Part shown: positions 1 to 8,596 of the stretch, one piece after another
Numbering within the stretch: the first letter of the stretch is position 1
Layout of the letters: each line of letters begins with the position of its first letter
Assembly (NCBI GenBank): GCA_050955025.1
Contig: JBPBQX010000331.1
Location: forward strand, 1 to 34,419
Length of the DNA: 34,419 nt
Direction of reading: 5' to 3'
From: CAXSEF01 sp050955025
GTDB taxonomy: Bacteria > Pseudomonadota > Alphaproteobacteria > Acetobacterales > Acetobacteraceae
Translations under genes and position numbers: made by a program
Notes under the pieces: generated by a model
Databases searched by the model: none
What the model saw: only the letters and a program-made list of their open reading frames with translations
What the model was told of the DNA's origin: nothing

Positions 1-1337
1 AGGCCGAGGAAGACGAGGGGCCAGTGTCGGGCCCAGCGGGCGCCGGCCTGGTGCAGGAGCGCGAGCAGGCCGAGGGCGAGGACGAAGATGCCGGACCAGT
101 GGTGGTTGTACTCGGACCACAGGATGTCGTCGGCGTTGCGGGGCGGAAGGTCGCCGCCGCCCTCGATGAAGGCGGGCAGGGGCTCGGCGGACTTCGCGGC
201 GGCCTCGGCGTCGAGCTTGTGCTGGAGGGCGGGGATGGCGAGGCGGTCGTGGCCGGGGGAGCGCAGCACGGGCCACTGCGGGGTGTTGCGCTCGACGATC
301 TCGGCGAAGGTGACGCGGTCCTGCGCCAGGTCGATCGCGGGGGGCACGGAGGTCAGCGAGGCGGCGGTGAAGAAGATCGTGATGCCGATGCCGATCTCGA
401 CCTCGGCGAAGCGCTTCATGCGGGGCACGGCGGCAGCGCCGCCGCCGCGGGCGAGGCGGGCGGTGACGCGGGAGTTGGCGAAGCCGAGGCCGAGCAGCAT
501 GAGGAACATCGCGACCTTGGCGCACACCATGACGCCGTAGGCGGTGCCGTACAGGCCGGACCAGGCGCCGATGTAGAACACGCCCATGGTGATGCCGGAG
601 AGCAGGATGACGGCGACGCCGGCGAGCGAGACCGCGGAGAAGCGCGGGCCGATCCAGCCCCAGCCGGCGACGTCGTTCACGCGGCCCAGCGCCATCACGA
701 AGCAGGGGATCGCGCCGATCCACATGGCCGCGCCGAGCTGGTGCAGGAACTCCACGGCGAGGAGGAGGGTGCCGTCGTCGAGGCGGGCGGCGGCGTGGGT
801 GGTCATGGTCGCCGCCGCCAGCTCCGCCGCGCACAGGGCGAGCAGCACGGGGGCGGGGACGCGGCGGCGCACGAGCAGGCACAGGGCGAGGAGGGCGGCG
901 GCCGCGATCTTGGCGAGGTCGGCGCGCGCGTAGTCGGCGCCCAGCGCGTCGGGGAGCGTGATGCCGAGCGTGTCCACCAGGATCGCGGACTGCATGGCCA
1001 GGGCGAGGCCGTCGCACAGCACCAGCGCCAGCGCGCTCCAGCCGGCGATGCGGGCGGCGGCGCGGCGGATGGCGGGGCCCGGGGGCAGGCGCGTGGCCGC
1101 CCTGGCGCGCGGGGCGGCCGCGGCGGCGGCGGGGCGTGGGCGGTCGAGGGGCGCGGCGTCGAGGCGCGCGCCCACGGCGGCGGCGCCGGCGGACGCGCTG
1201 CCGGCGGCGGTGGCGGCGAACGGGCGGGCGACCAGCACGAGGAACAGAACGCCGCCGACGGCCAGCGACTGCGCGGTGATGGTCAGGCCGTGCAGCACGA
1301 TGCCGAGGTAGCCGAACAGGTCGACGAGCAGGGACAT
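1..1337 (-). CDS. copD: CopD-family copper resistance membrane protein (partial, 3' end outside window)
   Basis: Inner-membrane protein thought to move copper with periplasmic CopC. The minus-strand frame opens at the ATG at 1337 (MSLLVDLFGYLGIVLHG) and stays open to the window edge, about 445 residues. It is strongly hydrophobic, with many predicted membrane segments. The stretch EFLHQLGAAMWIGAIP has the conserved histidine and tryptophan of the CopD core. Near the edge, SEYNHHWSGIFVLALG starts another membrane section, so this is a long CopD rather than the roughly 300-residue short form. It begins 5 bases after the copC stop, so the two are almost certainly one operon. An alanine- and arginine-rich insert of about 50 residues follows the first membrane segments. 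The family call is firm; transport direction cannot be read from sequence. The C-terminus is missing from the window. Confidence 0.85.
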   Translation of the reverse strand, partial: MSLLVDLFGYLGIVLHGLTITAQSLAVGGVLFLVLVARPFAATAAGSASAGAAAVGARLDAAPLDRPRPAAAAAAPRARAATRLPPGPAIRRAAARIAGWSALALVLCDGLALAMQSAILVDTLGITLPDALGADYARADLAKIAAAALLALCLLVRRRVPAPVLLALCAAELAAATMTTHAAARLDDGTLLLAVEFLHQLGAAMWIGAIPCFVMALGRVNDVAGWGWIGPRFSAVSLAGVAVILLSGITMGVFYIGAWSGLYGTAYGVMVCAKVAMFLMLLGLGFANSRVTARLARGGGAAAVPRMKRFAEVEIGIGITIFFTAASLTSVPPAIDLAQDRVTFAEIVERNTPQWPVLRSPGHDRLAIPALQHKLDAEAAAKSAEPLPAFIEGGGDLPPRNADDILWSEYNHHWSGIFVLALGLLALLHQAGARWARHWPLVFLG

Positions 1338-1342
1338 GGGGG

Positions 1343-1771
1343 TCAGTTCCCCGTGGCGGGGGCGACGGTGCCTGCGCCCGGAGGGGCGACGGTGAAGGGC
1401 ACGTCGCCGCGGGTGATGTGGCCGTCGGTGGCGAGCACCTGCCAGCGCAGCGTGTAGGCGCCGGGGGCGAGCGTCGTTGCGGCGGAGAGCTGGTCGGCGG
1501 GCCCGGCCGCGTCGACGGCGAGGCGCGCGGCGGCGGCGTCCGGGCCGACCAGCGAGACCTTGGAGCGCACGCGGTCGATGCGGCTGTTGAAGCGCAGCGC
1601 CACGGCGAGCGCGCCGGGGGCGACCGTGCCGCCCGGCGCCGGCGTGCTGGCCACGAGCACGGCGTGGGCTGCGGCGGGGCGGGGCGCGGCGGTCACGGCG
1701 GCGGCGGCGAGGGCCAGGGCGGCGGGCACGGCGCGCGTGCGCAGCGTGCGGCGGGCGTTCGTGTGGGTCAT
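1343..1771 (-). CDS. copC: CopC-family periplasmic copper-binding protein
   Basis: Small secreted copper-binding protein of 142 residues, the usual CopC size. A signal peptide covers about residues 1-35 and ends in AAAHA, so the mature protein would begin with the family's N-terminal copper-ligand histidine (HAVLVASTPAPGG). The family motifs LRFNSRIDR and YTLRWQVLATDGHITRGDVPF follow, the latter carrying the Asp-Gly-His of the second copper site. The chosen start has AGGAT placed for ribosome binding; an in-frame ATG further upstream would add an unlikely leader. It lies directly before copD and is transcribed away from the binding-protein gene at 1937, so 1772-1936 should hold promoters for both directions. 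I see no clear operator there. The role is copper tolerance or delivery, by family knowledge. Confidence 0.9.
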   Translation of the reverse strand: MTHTNARRTLRTRAVPAALALAAAAVTAAPRPAAAHAVLVASTPAPGGTVAPGALAVALRFNSRIDRVRSKVSLVGPDAAAARLAVDAAGPADQLSAATTLAPGAYTLRWQVLATDGHITRGDVPFTVAPPGAGTVAPATGN

Positions 1772-1936
1772 GGCGGCATCCTTCGCACGCTGGTGTGGCG
1801 CGGGCGTTCCTACGTCCGCACGCCGAGCGCTGTCCATGCACGCGGAGGGCAGGGGCGTCCGGAAGGAGGGGGCGCGCGCTGGCCAAGGCGGGCGCGGCCA
1901 CGTAGCCTCGCGGCGTCGTTGGGGATTGGTGGGGCC

Positions 1937-3484
1937 ATGCCGGTGGGGCGTCGGTGGCAGCGCGGGCGGCCGGGGGGGCGCGGGGCCGGTGTCGCGCTGC
2001 TGCTCGCGGCGGTCGCGGCGGCGTGGCCGGCGCCGGCGCGGGCGCAGCGCGACGCGGACCGGCTGCGCATCGTCTGGCGCGACGCGATCCCCGACCTCGA
2101 TCCCTACCGCAACCAGCTCCGCTCCGGCCTGGTGGTGGCGCAGGAGTGCTGGGACACCCTGGTGTACGTCGACCCGAACACGCTGGCGGTGAAGCCGCTG
2201 CTGGCCACGGCGTGGCGGCAGGTCGACCCGGTGACACTGGAGTTCACGTTGCGCGAGGGGGTGCGGTTCCACAACGGCGACCCGTTCGACGCGGACGACG
2301 TGGCCTACACCGTCAACGTCGCGGCGCACGACCCTTCGGTGGCGGTGCCGGGCAACACCGCGTTCCTCGACCACGCCGAGCGGATCGACGCGACCCACGT
2401 GCGCCTGGTGCTGCGCCATCCGTACGCGGCGGCGCTGGACACGCTGGCCACGGTGCTGCCGATCCTGCCGCACGCCTACCGCGAGCGCGTGGGGGTTGCG
2501 GGGTTCGCCGCGGCGCCGGTGGGGACCGGGCCGTACCGAATCGCGTCGGTGGAGAAGGACGGCGTCGAGCTGGAGCGCTGGGAGGAGTATTTCGCGGGGC
2601 CGAAGGGCAGGCCGGCGATCGCGAAGCTGAGCATACGCACCGTGGCGGCGGGCGGCGAGGTCGCGGCGCTGGTCGACGGGCGGGCGGACTGGACGTGGCA
2701 GTTCGGCGCGGACGCGCTGGACGCGATCGACCGGCAGCCCGGGCTGGAGTCGGTGCGCGCGGAGAGCATGCGCTTCGGCTACCTCTCGCTCGACGCGGCG
2801 GGGCGCACGGGGGCGGGCAACCCGCTGACGCGGCTCGAGGTGCGCCAGGCGGTGGCGGCGTCGATCGACCGCGACGCGTTCTCGCGCGCGGCCACCGGCG
2901 GCGCGGGGCGGCCGCTGCGCGCGCCATGCTACCCCACGCAGTTCGGCTGCGACCAGGCGGCCGCGGTCGTGGTGCCGTTCGACCTGGCGGCGGCGCGGGC
3001 GGCGCTGGCCAAGGCGGGGCTGGCGGGGGGCTTCGCCACGCGGCTGTTCTCGTCGGGGCTGCCGGCGGCCACCGCGCTGATCCAGCAGGACCTCGAGCGC
3101 GCGGGCATCGACGCCACCGTGGTGCAGCTTGCCGCGAGCCAGGCGGTCGCGGTGTCGCAGGGCGGCGCCATGCCGCTGTCGCTGGCGAGCTGGGGGTCGT
3201 ACTCGATCAACGACATCGCCGCCGTGCTGACGCAGTTCTTCACCGGCGGGCCGCAGGACTACGCGCGCGACCCCGAGCTGGAGGCGCTGGTGACGAAGGG
3301 CGACGAGGCGTCGGACCCGGACGTGCGGCGGCAGGCGTACTCGGCGGCGATCCGGCGCATCACCGAGCAGGTCTACTGGGTGCCGCTCACCACCTACGTC
3401 ACGACGTACGGGTTCACGCACGAGCTGGTGTTCCAGCCGTTCGCGGACGAGCTGCCGCGGTTCTACCTGGCGCGGTGGCGGTAG
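1937..3484 (+). CDS. ABC transporter substrate-binding protein, family 5 (peptide/opine/nickel type)
   Basis: Secreted solute-binding protein of 515 residues. The N-terminus is arginine-rich, then a hydrophobic run and APARAQ, a typical signal peptide cut site. The body shows the SBP_bac_5 pattern: DLDPYRNQLRSGLVV near the mature start, LATAWRQVDPVTLEFTLREG, then VRFHNGDPFDADDVAYTV and PVGTGPYRI. No permease or ATPase adjoins it, so it is an orphan binding protein. It may feed the Dpp permease encoded downstream, or a transporter elsewhere. Its divergence from the E. coli DppA pattern, compared with the gene at 5793, suggests a different ligand. The start is the ATG followed by MPVGRRWQRG; the upstream frame is open but looks like a shadow of copC. 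It ends against repeat element R1, converging on the M61 peptidase. Confidence 0.87.
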   Translation: MPVGRRWQRGRPGGRGAGVALLLAAVAAAWPAPARAQRDADRLRIVWRDAIPDLDPYRNQLRSGLVVAQECWDTLVYVDPNTLAVKPLLATAWRQVDPVTLEFTLREGVRFHNGDPFDADDVAYTVNVAAHDPSVAVPGNTAFLDHAERIDATHVRLVLRHPYAAALDTLATVLPILPHAYRERVGVAGFAAAPVGTGPYRIASVEKDGVELERWEEYFAGPKGRPAIAKLSIRTVAAGGEVAALVDGRADWTWQFGADALDAIDRQPGLESVRAESMRFGYLSLDAAGRTGAGNPLTRLEVRQAVAASIDRDAFSRAATGGAGRPLRAPCYPTQFGCDQAAAVVVPFDLAAARAALAKAGLAGGFATRLFSSGLPAATALIQQDLERAGIDATVVQLAASQAVAVSQGGAMPLSLASWGSYSINDIAAVLTQFFTGGPQDYARDPELEALVTKGDEASDPDVRRQAYSAAIRRITEQVYWVPLTTYVTTYGFTHELVFQPFADELPRFYLARWR

Positions 3485-3607
3485 GAAGGAAGCATGGGCT
3501 CTGCCCAAACCCGCCAGGGCGAGCCGCCCTGGACTGGCTTCACTTAAGGGATGCGTTCCAAGGGCGCAGCCTTTGGCGGAGTTTGAGGCGGAGCCTCGAC
3601 CTTGCTT
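3485..3607. repeat. Type 1 two-armed palindromic element R1 (convergent gene ends)
   Basis: Fills the gap between two convergent stops, TAG at 3482-3484 and TGA (minus) at 3608-3610. Four hairpins in order: GGGCTCTGCCC at 3496-3506, AGGGCGAGCCGCCCT at 3516-3530, then 3558-3576 (CCAAGG/CCTTTGG arms) and GAGGCGGAGCCTC at 3585-3597. CTTAAG at 3543-3548 lies in the middle, and the right half is arranged as the reverse complement of the left. The left arm is class b (GGGC stem, ACCCGCC linker) and the right arm class a (GAGGC stem, CTCCGCC-type linker, one base changed). It could serve as a bidirectional terminator, although no T-tract follows the stems. Confidence 0.85.
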
Positions 3608-5587
3608 TCAGTTCCGCGGCGCGAGGATGGCGTCGAGCGAGGGCGCCGTGTCGCCGGAGCGCACGAGGTGCGGGTACTGCAGCCCGGCGTGGGCGTCGAG
3701 CTGCACCGTGCGGTAGTGCTTGCCCGTGCCGAGCAGGAGCTGGATCGGCGGCGGGGCGGTGCCGGTGTCGGGCGTCTTCGCCGCGGTGATGGCGTCGGCG
3801 AGGGTGTCGGCGTCGGCGAAGGTGGTGCCGTCGACGCCAAGGATGGTGTCGCCCTTGACGATGCCGGCGCGGAAGGCGGGGCTGCCCCAGGCGACGTTCG
3901 CGACGTGGGCGTCCTTGAGGACGAGGCCGACGGAGTAGGTGAAGTCGCGGAACTTGCGCCCGTGCTCCTCGGAGACGAGCAGGTCGGACTTCCTGTCGCT
4001 CATCGCGAGGCGGTAGCCGCCGCGGGCGAGGCCGTCGAGGGGGGCGGTGCCGCCGCGCCTGTCCAGGCGGTCGTGGAGGAAGCCGGCCCAGTCGTGGGGG
4101 GCGACGTCGTTGAGCGCGCGCACCACGTCGTCGAAGGTGTAGGTCGAGACGACGAAGCTGCCGTCGTCGGTGCCGAGGAAGGCGCGGGCGAAGTCGTCGA
4201 GGGACTTCGCGCCGTGGGTCTGCTCGCGGATCAGGGTGTCGGCGTCGAGCCAGAGCAGCAGGCCCTCGAGGTAGTAGTCCTCGCCACGCTGCCAGTTCGG
4301 CCAGGGCAGCGAGCGGCGGCGCACGAAGATCGGGCTCTGCGTGGTGTCGGCGAGCGTGCGCCAGGCGCGGCCGGTCTCGTCCTGCATGTCGGCGGCCTCC
4401 ATCGCGATGGCGTCGAGCGCCTGGTCGCGGCTCCACAGGCCGGAGCGGGCGGCGAGCACCTGGCCCCAGTACTCGGTCATGCCCTCGTAGACCCAGAGCA
4501 GGCTGTCGCGCTCGGGCAGGGTGTTGAAGTCGGGGGACCACAGGTCGGCGGGGCGCTTGTACTTGCCGTCCCAGGAGTGGGTGTACTCGTGCGACAGGAG
4601 GTCGCGGCCGGCGGCGGTCTTGTCCCAGCCGGTGAAGTAGTCGGGGTCGGTGGCGTCCTCCGAGGAGCGGTGGTGCTCCAGGCCCTCGCCGCCCAGCTCG
4701 TCGCTGAGCGCCAGGAGGAAGTCGTAGTGGTCGTAGTGCTGCGAGCCGTAGAGGCGCGTCGCCTGCGTCACCAGCGCGCGGTGGACGGCGAGCTGCTCGG
4801 GGGTCATGGCGAGCTGGGCCTCGGTGTCGGCGACGATGTCGAGGTGCACGGGGGTCGTGGCGCCCGGCGCCAGGTCGACGCGGCGGAAGTGGCTGCCTGC
4901 GATCAGCGGGCTGTCGAGCAGGACGTTGAGCGGCACGGTGCGGAAGTGCACGGGCTCGGCGGTGGCGGGGGCCTCGTTGCCGGGGGAGGCGGGGTTCTCG
5001 AGCGCGGTCGCGTAGTGCCAGCCGTCGGGCAGGCGCACGGAGGCGTCCACGGGGATGTCGCGGGCGAACGCGCCGGCGGGGTAGAGGACGACGGCGTTCC
5101 ACTGCAGGTCGAGCATCGCGGGGGTCATCACGATGCGGCCCTGCGCGTCGGTCACCGGCGAGAGGAACTGGAAGTCGAGCGTCACGGCGTGCGCGCCGTC
5201 GGGCACGGGGATGTGGAAGGCGTACGGGCTGACCGGGTCGCGCGTCCAGTCGAGCGGCGTGTCGCCGGCGTGCGCCGCGAGGCCGCCGAGCAGCTCGATC
5301 GCGCCGGTGGGGCCGTGGCTGCCGGGGATCCACTTCGGGTATTCGACCACGAGGTCGCCGGCGGCGGCCACCGGGATCGTCTCGTGCACGGCGAAGACGT
5401 GGCGCGCGAGGTCGGTGGCGTCCACGGCCAGGGTGACGTTGCCGGGCCAGGGCGTGTCCTGCGGCATCGGGATCGGCGGCGGCATGGGCAGCGGCGTGGG
5501 CTGCGGCTGCGGCGGCGCCGCGCGTGCGGCGAGGGGGGGCGCGAGCAGGGCGAGGGCGGCGAGGAGCGGCGGGAGGCGGCGCGGCAT
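3608..5587 (-). CDS. Secreted M61-family metallopeptidase (glycyl aminopeptidase type) with PDZ domain
   Basis: Zinc aminopeptidase of 659 residues that would release N-terminal small residues, glycine preferred in characterised relatives, from peptides outside the cytoplasm. The signal peptide covers residues 1-23 (ALALLAPPLAARA), followed by a proline-rich spacer to about 45. A beta-rich N-terminal domain follows. The zinc motif HEYTH is at 333-337, with the downstream glutamate region VYEGMTEYWG at 367-375. A PDZ domain lies at about 550-605 (GLVLKDAHVANVAWGSPAFR, then AGIVKGDTILGVDG). All catalytic residues are present and the length is normal for the family. The stop codon touches the edge of repeat R1. 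It is divergent from dppA, so peptide trimming and dipeptide uptake may be linked; that link is inference from position. Confidence 0.9.
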   Translation of the reverse strand: MPRRLPPLLAALALLAPPLAARAAPPQPQPTPLPMPPPIPMPQDTPWPGNVTLAVDATDLARHVFAVHETIPVAAAGDLVVEYPKWIPGSHGPTGAIELLGGLAAHAGDTPLDWTRDPVSPYAFHIPVPDGAHAVTLDFQFLSPVTDAQGRIVMTPAMLDLQWNAVVLYPAGAFARDIPVDASVRLPDGWHYATALENPASPGNEAPATAEPVHFRTVPLNVLLDSPLIAGSHFRRVDLAPGATTPVHLDIVADTEAQLAMTPEQLAVHRALVTQATRLYGSQHYDHYDFLLALSDELGGEGLEHHRSSEDATDPDYFTGWDKTAAGRDLLSHEYTHSWDGKYKRPADLWSPDFNTLPERDSLLWVYEGMTEYWGQVLAARSGLWSRDQALDAIAMEAADMQDETGRAWRTLADTTQSPIFVRRRSLPWPNWQRGEDYYLEGLLLWLDADTLIREQTHGAKSLDDFARAFLGTDDGSFVVSTYTFDDVVRALNDVAPHDWAGFLHDRLDRRGGTAPLDGLARGGYRLAMSDRKSDLLVSEEHGRKFRDFTYSVGLVLKDAHVANVAWGSPAFRAGIVKGDTILGVDGTTFADADTLADAITAAKTPDTGTAPPPIQLLLGTGKHYRTVQLDAHAGLQYPHLVRSGDTAPSLDAILAPRN

Positions 5588-5705
5588 GGTCTGGAACTCC
5601 GTCGGGGTCGACGGGCGATGGCGTGGCGCACGGCGGCAGGGCGGTCAAGGCGGCGGGCGGGCGCCATCTCGGGGCGCGGCGCAGGCTCTGCCCGGCGCGC
5701 GTGCA

Positions 5706-5724
5706 GCCTGCCCGGGCCGCAGGC
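5706..5724 (+). other. Short hairpin in the dppA upstream region
   Basis: In the 205-base divergent gap 5588-5792, GCCTGC (5706-5711) pairs with GCAGGC (5719-5724) around a 7-base loop. No T-tract follows. It may be a leader structure or an operator for dppA; there is nothing to identify a regulator. The rest of the gap shows only GC-rich sequence and the ribosome site GAGGGG at 5781-5786. Confidence 0.3.
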
Positions 5725-5792
5725 AGCGGGGCGGTTGCTTGCCGCACCGCGGCTTCGACGGCAGGATGCGCCGCAGTGGCGAGGGGTCGGGA

Positions 5793-7418
5793 ATGGCGAA
5801 GGCGGACCGGGCTGGCTGGGGCGCGGGGCGGGCGGCGGGCGCGCTGCTCGGGCTGCTGGCGGGCGGGGCGGCGGCGGCGGCGCCGGCCGCGGGCAAGACA
5901 CTGGTGTACTGCTCGGAGGGCTCGCCCGAGAACTTCAACCCGATGCTCAACAGCACCGGCACGACGTTCGACGCCAACCGCCCCATCTACCAGCGGCTGC
6001 TGGCGTTCGCGCCGGGCACGACCACGGTGGTGCCCTCGCTCGCCGAACGCTGGGACGTCAGCCCGGACGGGCTCGTCTACACGTTCCACCTGCGCCAGGG
6101 CGTCGCGTGGCAGCCCAACGCGCGGTTCAAGCCGACGCGCACGTTCAACGCGGACGACGTGCTGTTCTCGTTCGACCGGCAGGGCAAGGACGACAGCCCG
6201 TTCCACAAGGTCTCGGGCGGCGGCTACGAGTACTGGAACGACATGGCGTTCCCCACGCTGCTGAAGTCGGTGGAGAAGGTCGACGACGCCACCGTGCGCT
6301 TCACGCTGAGCCAGCCGCAGGCGCCGTTCCTCGCCGACCTCGCGATGGACTTCGCGGCGATCCAGTCGAAGGAGTACGGCGACGCGCTGCTCAAGGCGGG
6401 CAAGCCGGAGCTGATCGACCAGGAGCCGGTGGGGACCGGGCCGTTCGCGCTGCTCGCCTACCAGCGCGACGCCGTGATCCGCTACCGCGCCTTCCCCGGC
6501 TACTGGGGCGAGAAGCCGCGCGTGGACAACCTCGTGTTCACCATCGTCAAGGACCCCGCGGTCCGGCTCGCCAAGCTGCGCGCCAACGAGTGCCAGGTGA
6601 TGAGCTACCCGGCGATGGCCGACCTGGCCGCGATCCGCGCCGACGCCGCGCTGCAGATGATGGACCAGCCGGGGATGAACATCGGCTTCCTCGCGCTCAA
6701 CACCACGAAGAAGCCGTTCGACGACAGGCGGGTGCGGCTCGCGGTGAACATGGCCGTGGACCGCAAGGCGATCCTGGACGCCGTGTACCAGGGCGCGGGC
6801 ACGCCGGCGACGACGCTGCTGCCGCCCACGATCTGGGCGTACGACAGCGCGATCGGGGCTTATCCGCACGACCCGGAGAAGGCGAGGTCGCTGCTCGCCG
6901 AGGCGGGGTACAAGGACGGCGTGGACATCGACCTCTGGGCGATGCCGGTGCAGCGGCCGTACAACCCCGACGCGCGGCGCGTCGCCGAGCTGATGCAGTC
7001 CGACCTCGCGGCCGTCGGCGTGCGCGCCAAGATCGTCAGCCTGGAGTGGGGCGAGTACAGGAAGCGCGTGGCGCAGGGCGACGACCAGTCCGCGGAGTAC
7101 GGCTGGACCGGCGACAACGGCGACCCCGACAACTTCTACATGCCGCTCGCAGGGTGCGCCGCCGCGGCGCCGGGCGGGAGCAACACGCCGAAGTGGTGCG
7201 ACCACGCGTTCGACGACCTGATCCGCCACGCGGCCACGCTGGGCGACCAGGCGCAGCGCAAGGCGCTCTACGACCAGGCGGCGGTCATCCTGCACGACGA
7301 GGCGCCGTTCTTCCTGATCGCGCACTCCACCGTGTTCATGCCCATGCGCAAGGGCGTCACGGGGTACGTCATGAGCCCGCTCGGGAGCCACGAGTTCGCC
7401 ACCACGGACGTGCCGTGA
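5793..7418 (+). CDS. dppA: Periplasmic dipeptide-binding protein of the Dpp transporter
   Basis: Binds dipeptides in the periplasm and delivers them to DppBCDF. The protein has 541 residues with a signal peptide of about 30 (ALLGLLAGGAAAAAPAAG). The mature start KTLVYCSEGSPENFNP matches my recollection of E. coli DppA almost word for word. So do FNADDVLFSFDRQ, FLADLAMDFA, NECQVM, WAMPVQRPYNP and YGWTGDNGDPDNFY. I chose ATG 5793 because GAGGGG lies 6 bases upstream; an in-frame ATG at 5766 is possible but would lengthen the leader. The usual dppABCDF order follows, but the AT-rich repeat R2 sits between this gene and dppB. That may help keep binding-protein message more abundant than permease message (inference). 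Confidence in the family is high; a haem or other ligand cannot be excluded. Confidence 0.93.
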   Translation: MAKADRAGWGAGRAAGALLGLLAGGAAAAAPAAGKTLVYCSEGSPENFNPMLNSTGTTFDANRPIYQRLLAFAPGTTTVVPSLAERWDVSPDGLVYTFHLRQGVAWQPNARFKPTRTFNADDVLFSFDRQGKDDSPFHKVSGGGYEYWNDMAFPTLLKSVEKVDDATVRFTLSQPQAPFLADLAMDFAAIQSKEYGDALLKAGKPELIDQEPVGTGPFALLAYQRDAVIRYRAFPGYWGEKPRVDNLVFTIVKDPAVRLAKLRANECQVMSYPAMADLAAIRADAALQMMDQPGMNIGFLALNTTKKPFDDRRVRLAVNMAVDRKAILDAVYQGAGTPATTLLPPTIWAYDSAIGAYPHDPEKARSLLAEAGYKDGVDIDLWAMPVQRPYNPDARRVAELMQSDLAAVGVRAKIVSLEWGEYRKRVAQGDDQSAEYGWTGDNGDPDNFYMPLAGCAAAAPGGSNTPKWCDHAFDDLIRHAATLGDQAQRKALYDQAAVILHDEAPFFLIAHSTVFMPMRKGVTGYVMSPLGSHEFATTDVP

Positions 7419-7433
7419 GGGGCGGGGCCCAGG

Positions 7434-7560
7434 GAAGCAAGCGTCTTCTTTTTCTGGAGAAAAAGAAGCAAAAAGACTTTGCACGATTGGTTTTGGTAGC
7501 GCATCGGACTCCAGTGGCAAAGTTCTTTGGTTCTTTCTTTCAAGAAAGAACTGCTTGCCT
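7434..7560. repeat. Type 2 AT-rich inverted-repeat element R2 (between dppA and dppB)
   Basis: An AT-rich island in very GC-rich DNA. The left hairpin is CTTCTTTTTC (7445-7454), loop TGGA, then GAAAAAGAAG (7459-7468). The right hairpin is GTTCTTTC (7530-7537), a 6-base loop, then GAAAGAAC (7544-7551). Inside them AAAGACTTTGC (7472-7482) and GCAAAGTTCTTT (7517-7528) form a second, nearly perfect inverted repeat around a 34-base core. The edges read GGAAGCAAGC and CTGCTTGCC. The arms recur in R10 but the cores do not match. Confidence 0.85.
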
Positions 7561-7591
7561 GCTTCTGCTGATGGCCGCAGGCGCCTAGGGG

Positions 7592-8596
7592 ATGTGGCGG
7601 TTCGTGCTGCGGCGGCTGGCGTCGGTGCTGCCGACGCTGGTGGGCGTGACCCTGCTCAGCTTCGCGATGATCCACCTGGTGCCGGGCGACCCGATCGAGG
7701 TGCGCTCGGGCGAGCACGGCATCGCGCCGGAGCGGCTCGCGCAGCTCAGGCACGAGTACGGGCTCGACCGGCCGCTGTGGCGGCAGTTCGTCGCGTACGA
7801 GGGGCAGGTGGCGCGGGGCGACCTCGGGCGCTCGCTGGTGAGCCAGGAGCCGGTGTGGAGCGAGTTCCTCACCCTGTTCCCCGCGACGCTGGAGCTGTCG
7901 GCGTGCGCCATGCTGCTCGGCGTGGGGCTGGGCATCCCGCTCGGCGTGCTGGCGGCGGTGAGAAGGGGGTCGGCGGTCGACTACGGGCTGATGGGGGCGG
8001 CGACCACGGGCGTGTCGCTGCCGATCTTCTGGCTGGGGCTGATGCTGATCCTGGTGTTCTCGGTGGGGCTGGGGTGGACGCCGGTGTCGGGCGAGGTCTC
8101 GGAAGCGTACTACGTGCCGGCGGTGACGGGGGTGATGCTGATCGACAGCCTGATCGGGGGCGACGCGGGGTCGTTCGGCTCGGTGGTGGGGCATCTCGTG
8201 CTGCCGACCGTGGTGCTGGCGACGCTGCCGCTCGCGGTGGTGGCGCGCATGACGCGCTCGGCGATGCTGGAGGTGCTCGGCGACGACTTCATCCGCACCG
8301 CGCGCGCCAAGGGGCTGTCGCCGGCGCGCGTCGTCGTCGTGCATGGCTTGCGCAACGCGCTGATCCCGGTGGTCACGGTGATCGGGCTCACGGTGGGCTC
8401 GCTGCTGGGCGGTGCGATCCTGACGGAGACGGTGTTCTCGTGGCCGGGGATCGGGCGCTGGCTGGTGGAGGCGATCGAGCGGCGCGACTACCCGGTGCTG
8501 CAGGGCGGCACGCTGCTGGTGGCGACTCTCGTGGTGCTGGTGAACCTCGGCGTGGACCTGCTGTACGGCGTGCTCGACCCGAGGCGGCGCGGGTGA
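7592..8596 (+). CDS. dppB: Dipeptide ABC transporter permease DppB
   Basis: Inner-membrane permease subunit of 334 residues, pairing with DppC to form the channel. The N-terminus MWRFVLRRLASVLPTLVGV is the classic DppB/OppB start, followed by the MIHLVPGDPIE motif. About six membrane segments are visible. The cytoplasmic coupling loop that docks the ATPases is near the C-terminus (RTARAKGLSPARVVVVHGLR), and the end LYGVLDPRRR is typical. A GGGG run lies just before the ATG but no strong ribosome site is seen. It overlaps dppC by four bases (GTGA), so the two are translated together. Repeat R2 ends about 30 bases upstream. Confidence 0.94.
   Translation: MWRFVLRRLASVLPTLVGVTLLSFAMIHLVPGDPIEVRSGEHGIAPERLAQLRHEYGLDRPLWRQFVAYEGQVARGDLGRSLVSQEPVWSEFLTLFPATLELSACAMLLGVGLGIPLGVLAAVRRGSAVDYGLMGAATTGVSLPIFWLGLMLILVFSVGLGWTPVSGEVSEAYYVPAVTGVMLIDSLIGGDAGSFGSVVGHLVLPTVVLATLPLAVVARMTRSAMLEVLGDDFIRTARAKGLSPARVVVVHGLRNALIPVVTVIGLTVGSLLGGAILTETVFSWPGIGRWLVEAIERRDYPVLQGGTLLVATLVVLVNLGVDLLYGVLDPRRRG

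Noticed and set aside
24..1457. Plus-strand open frame across copD
   Set aside because: The product is Gly/Ala/Asp-rich with no recognisable fold; the minus-strand CopD reading has membrane segments and conserved motifs.
3540..7520. Very long open frames on the opposite strand of real genes, such as one of over 1300 codons on the minus strand here
   Set aside because: Very high GC leaves few stops in shadow frames. The products are Arg/Ala/Pro/His-rich low-complexity strings with no family pattern, while the M61 and DppA frames are clear.
7434..7560. Complete insertion sequence
   Set aside because: The element is too short to encode a transposase and no target-site duplication could be recognised by eye.
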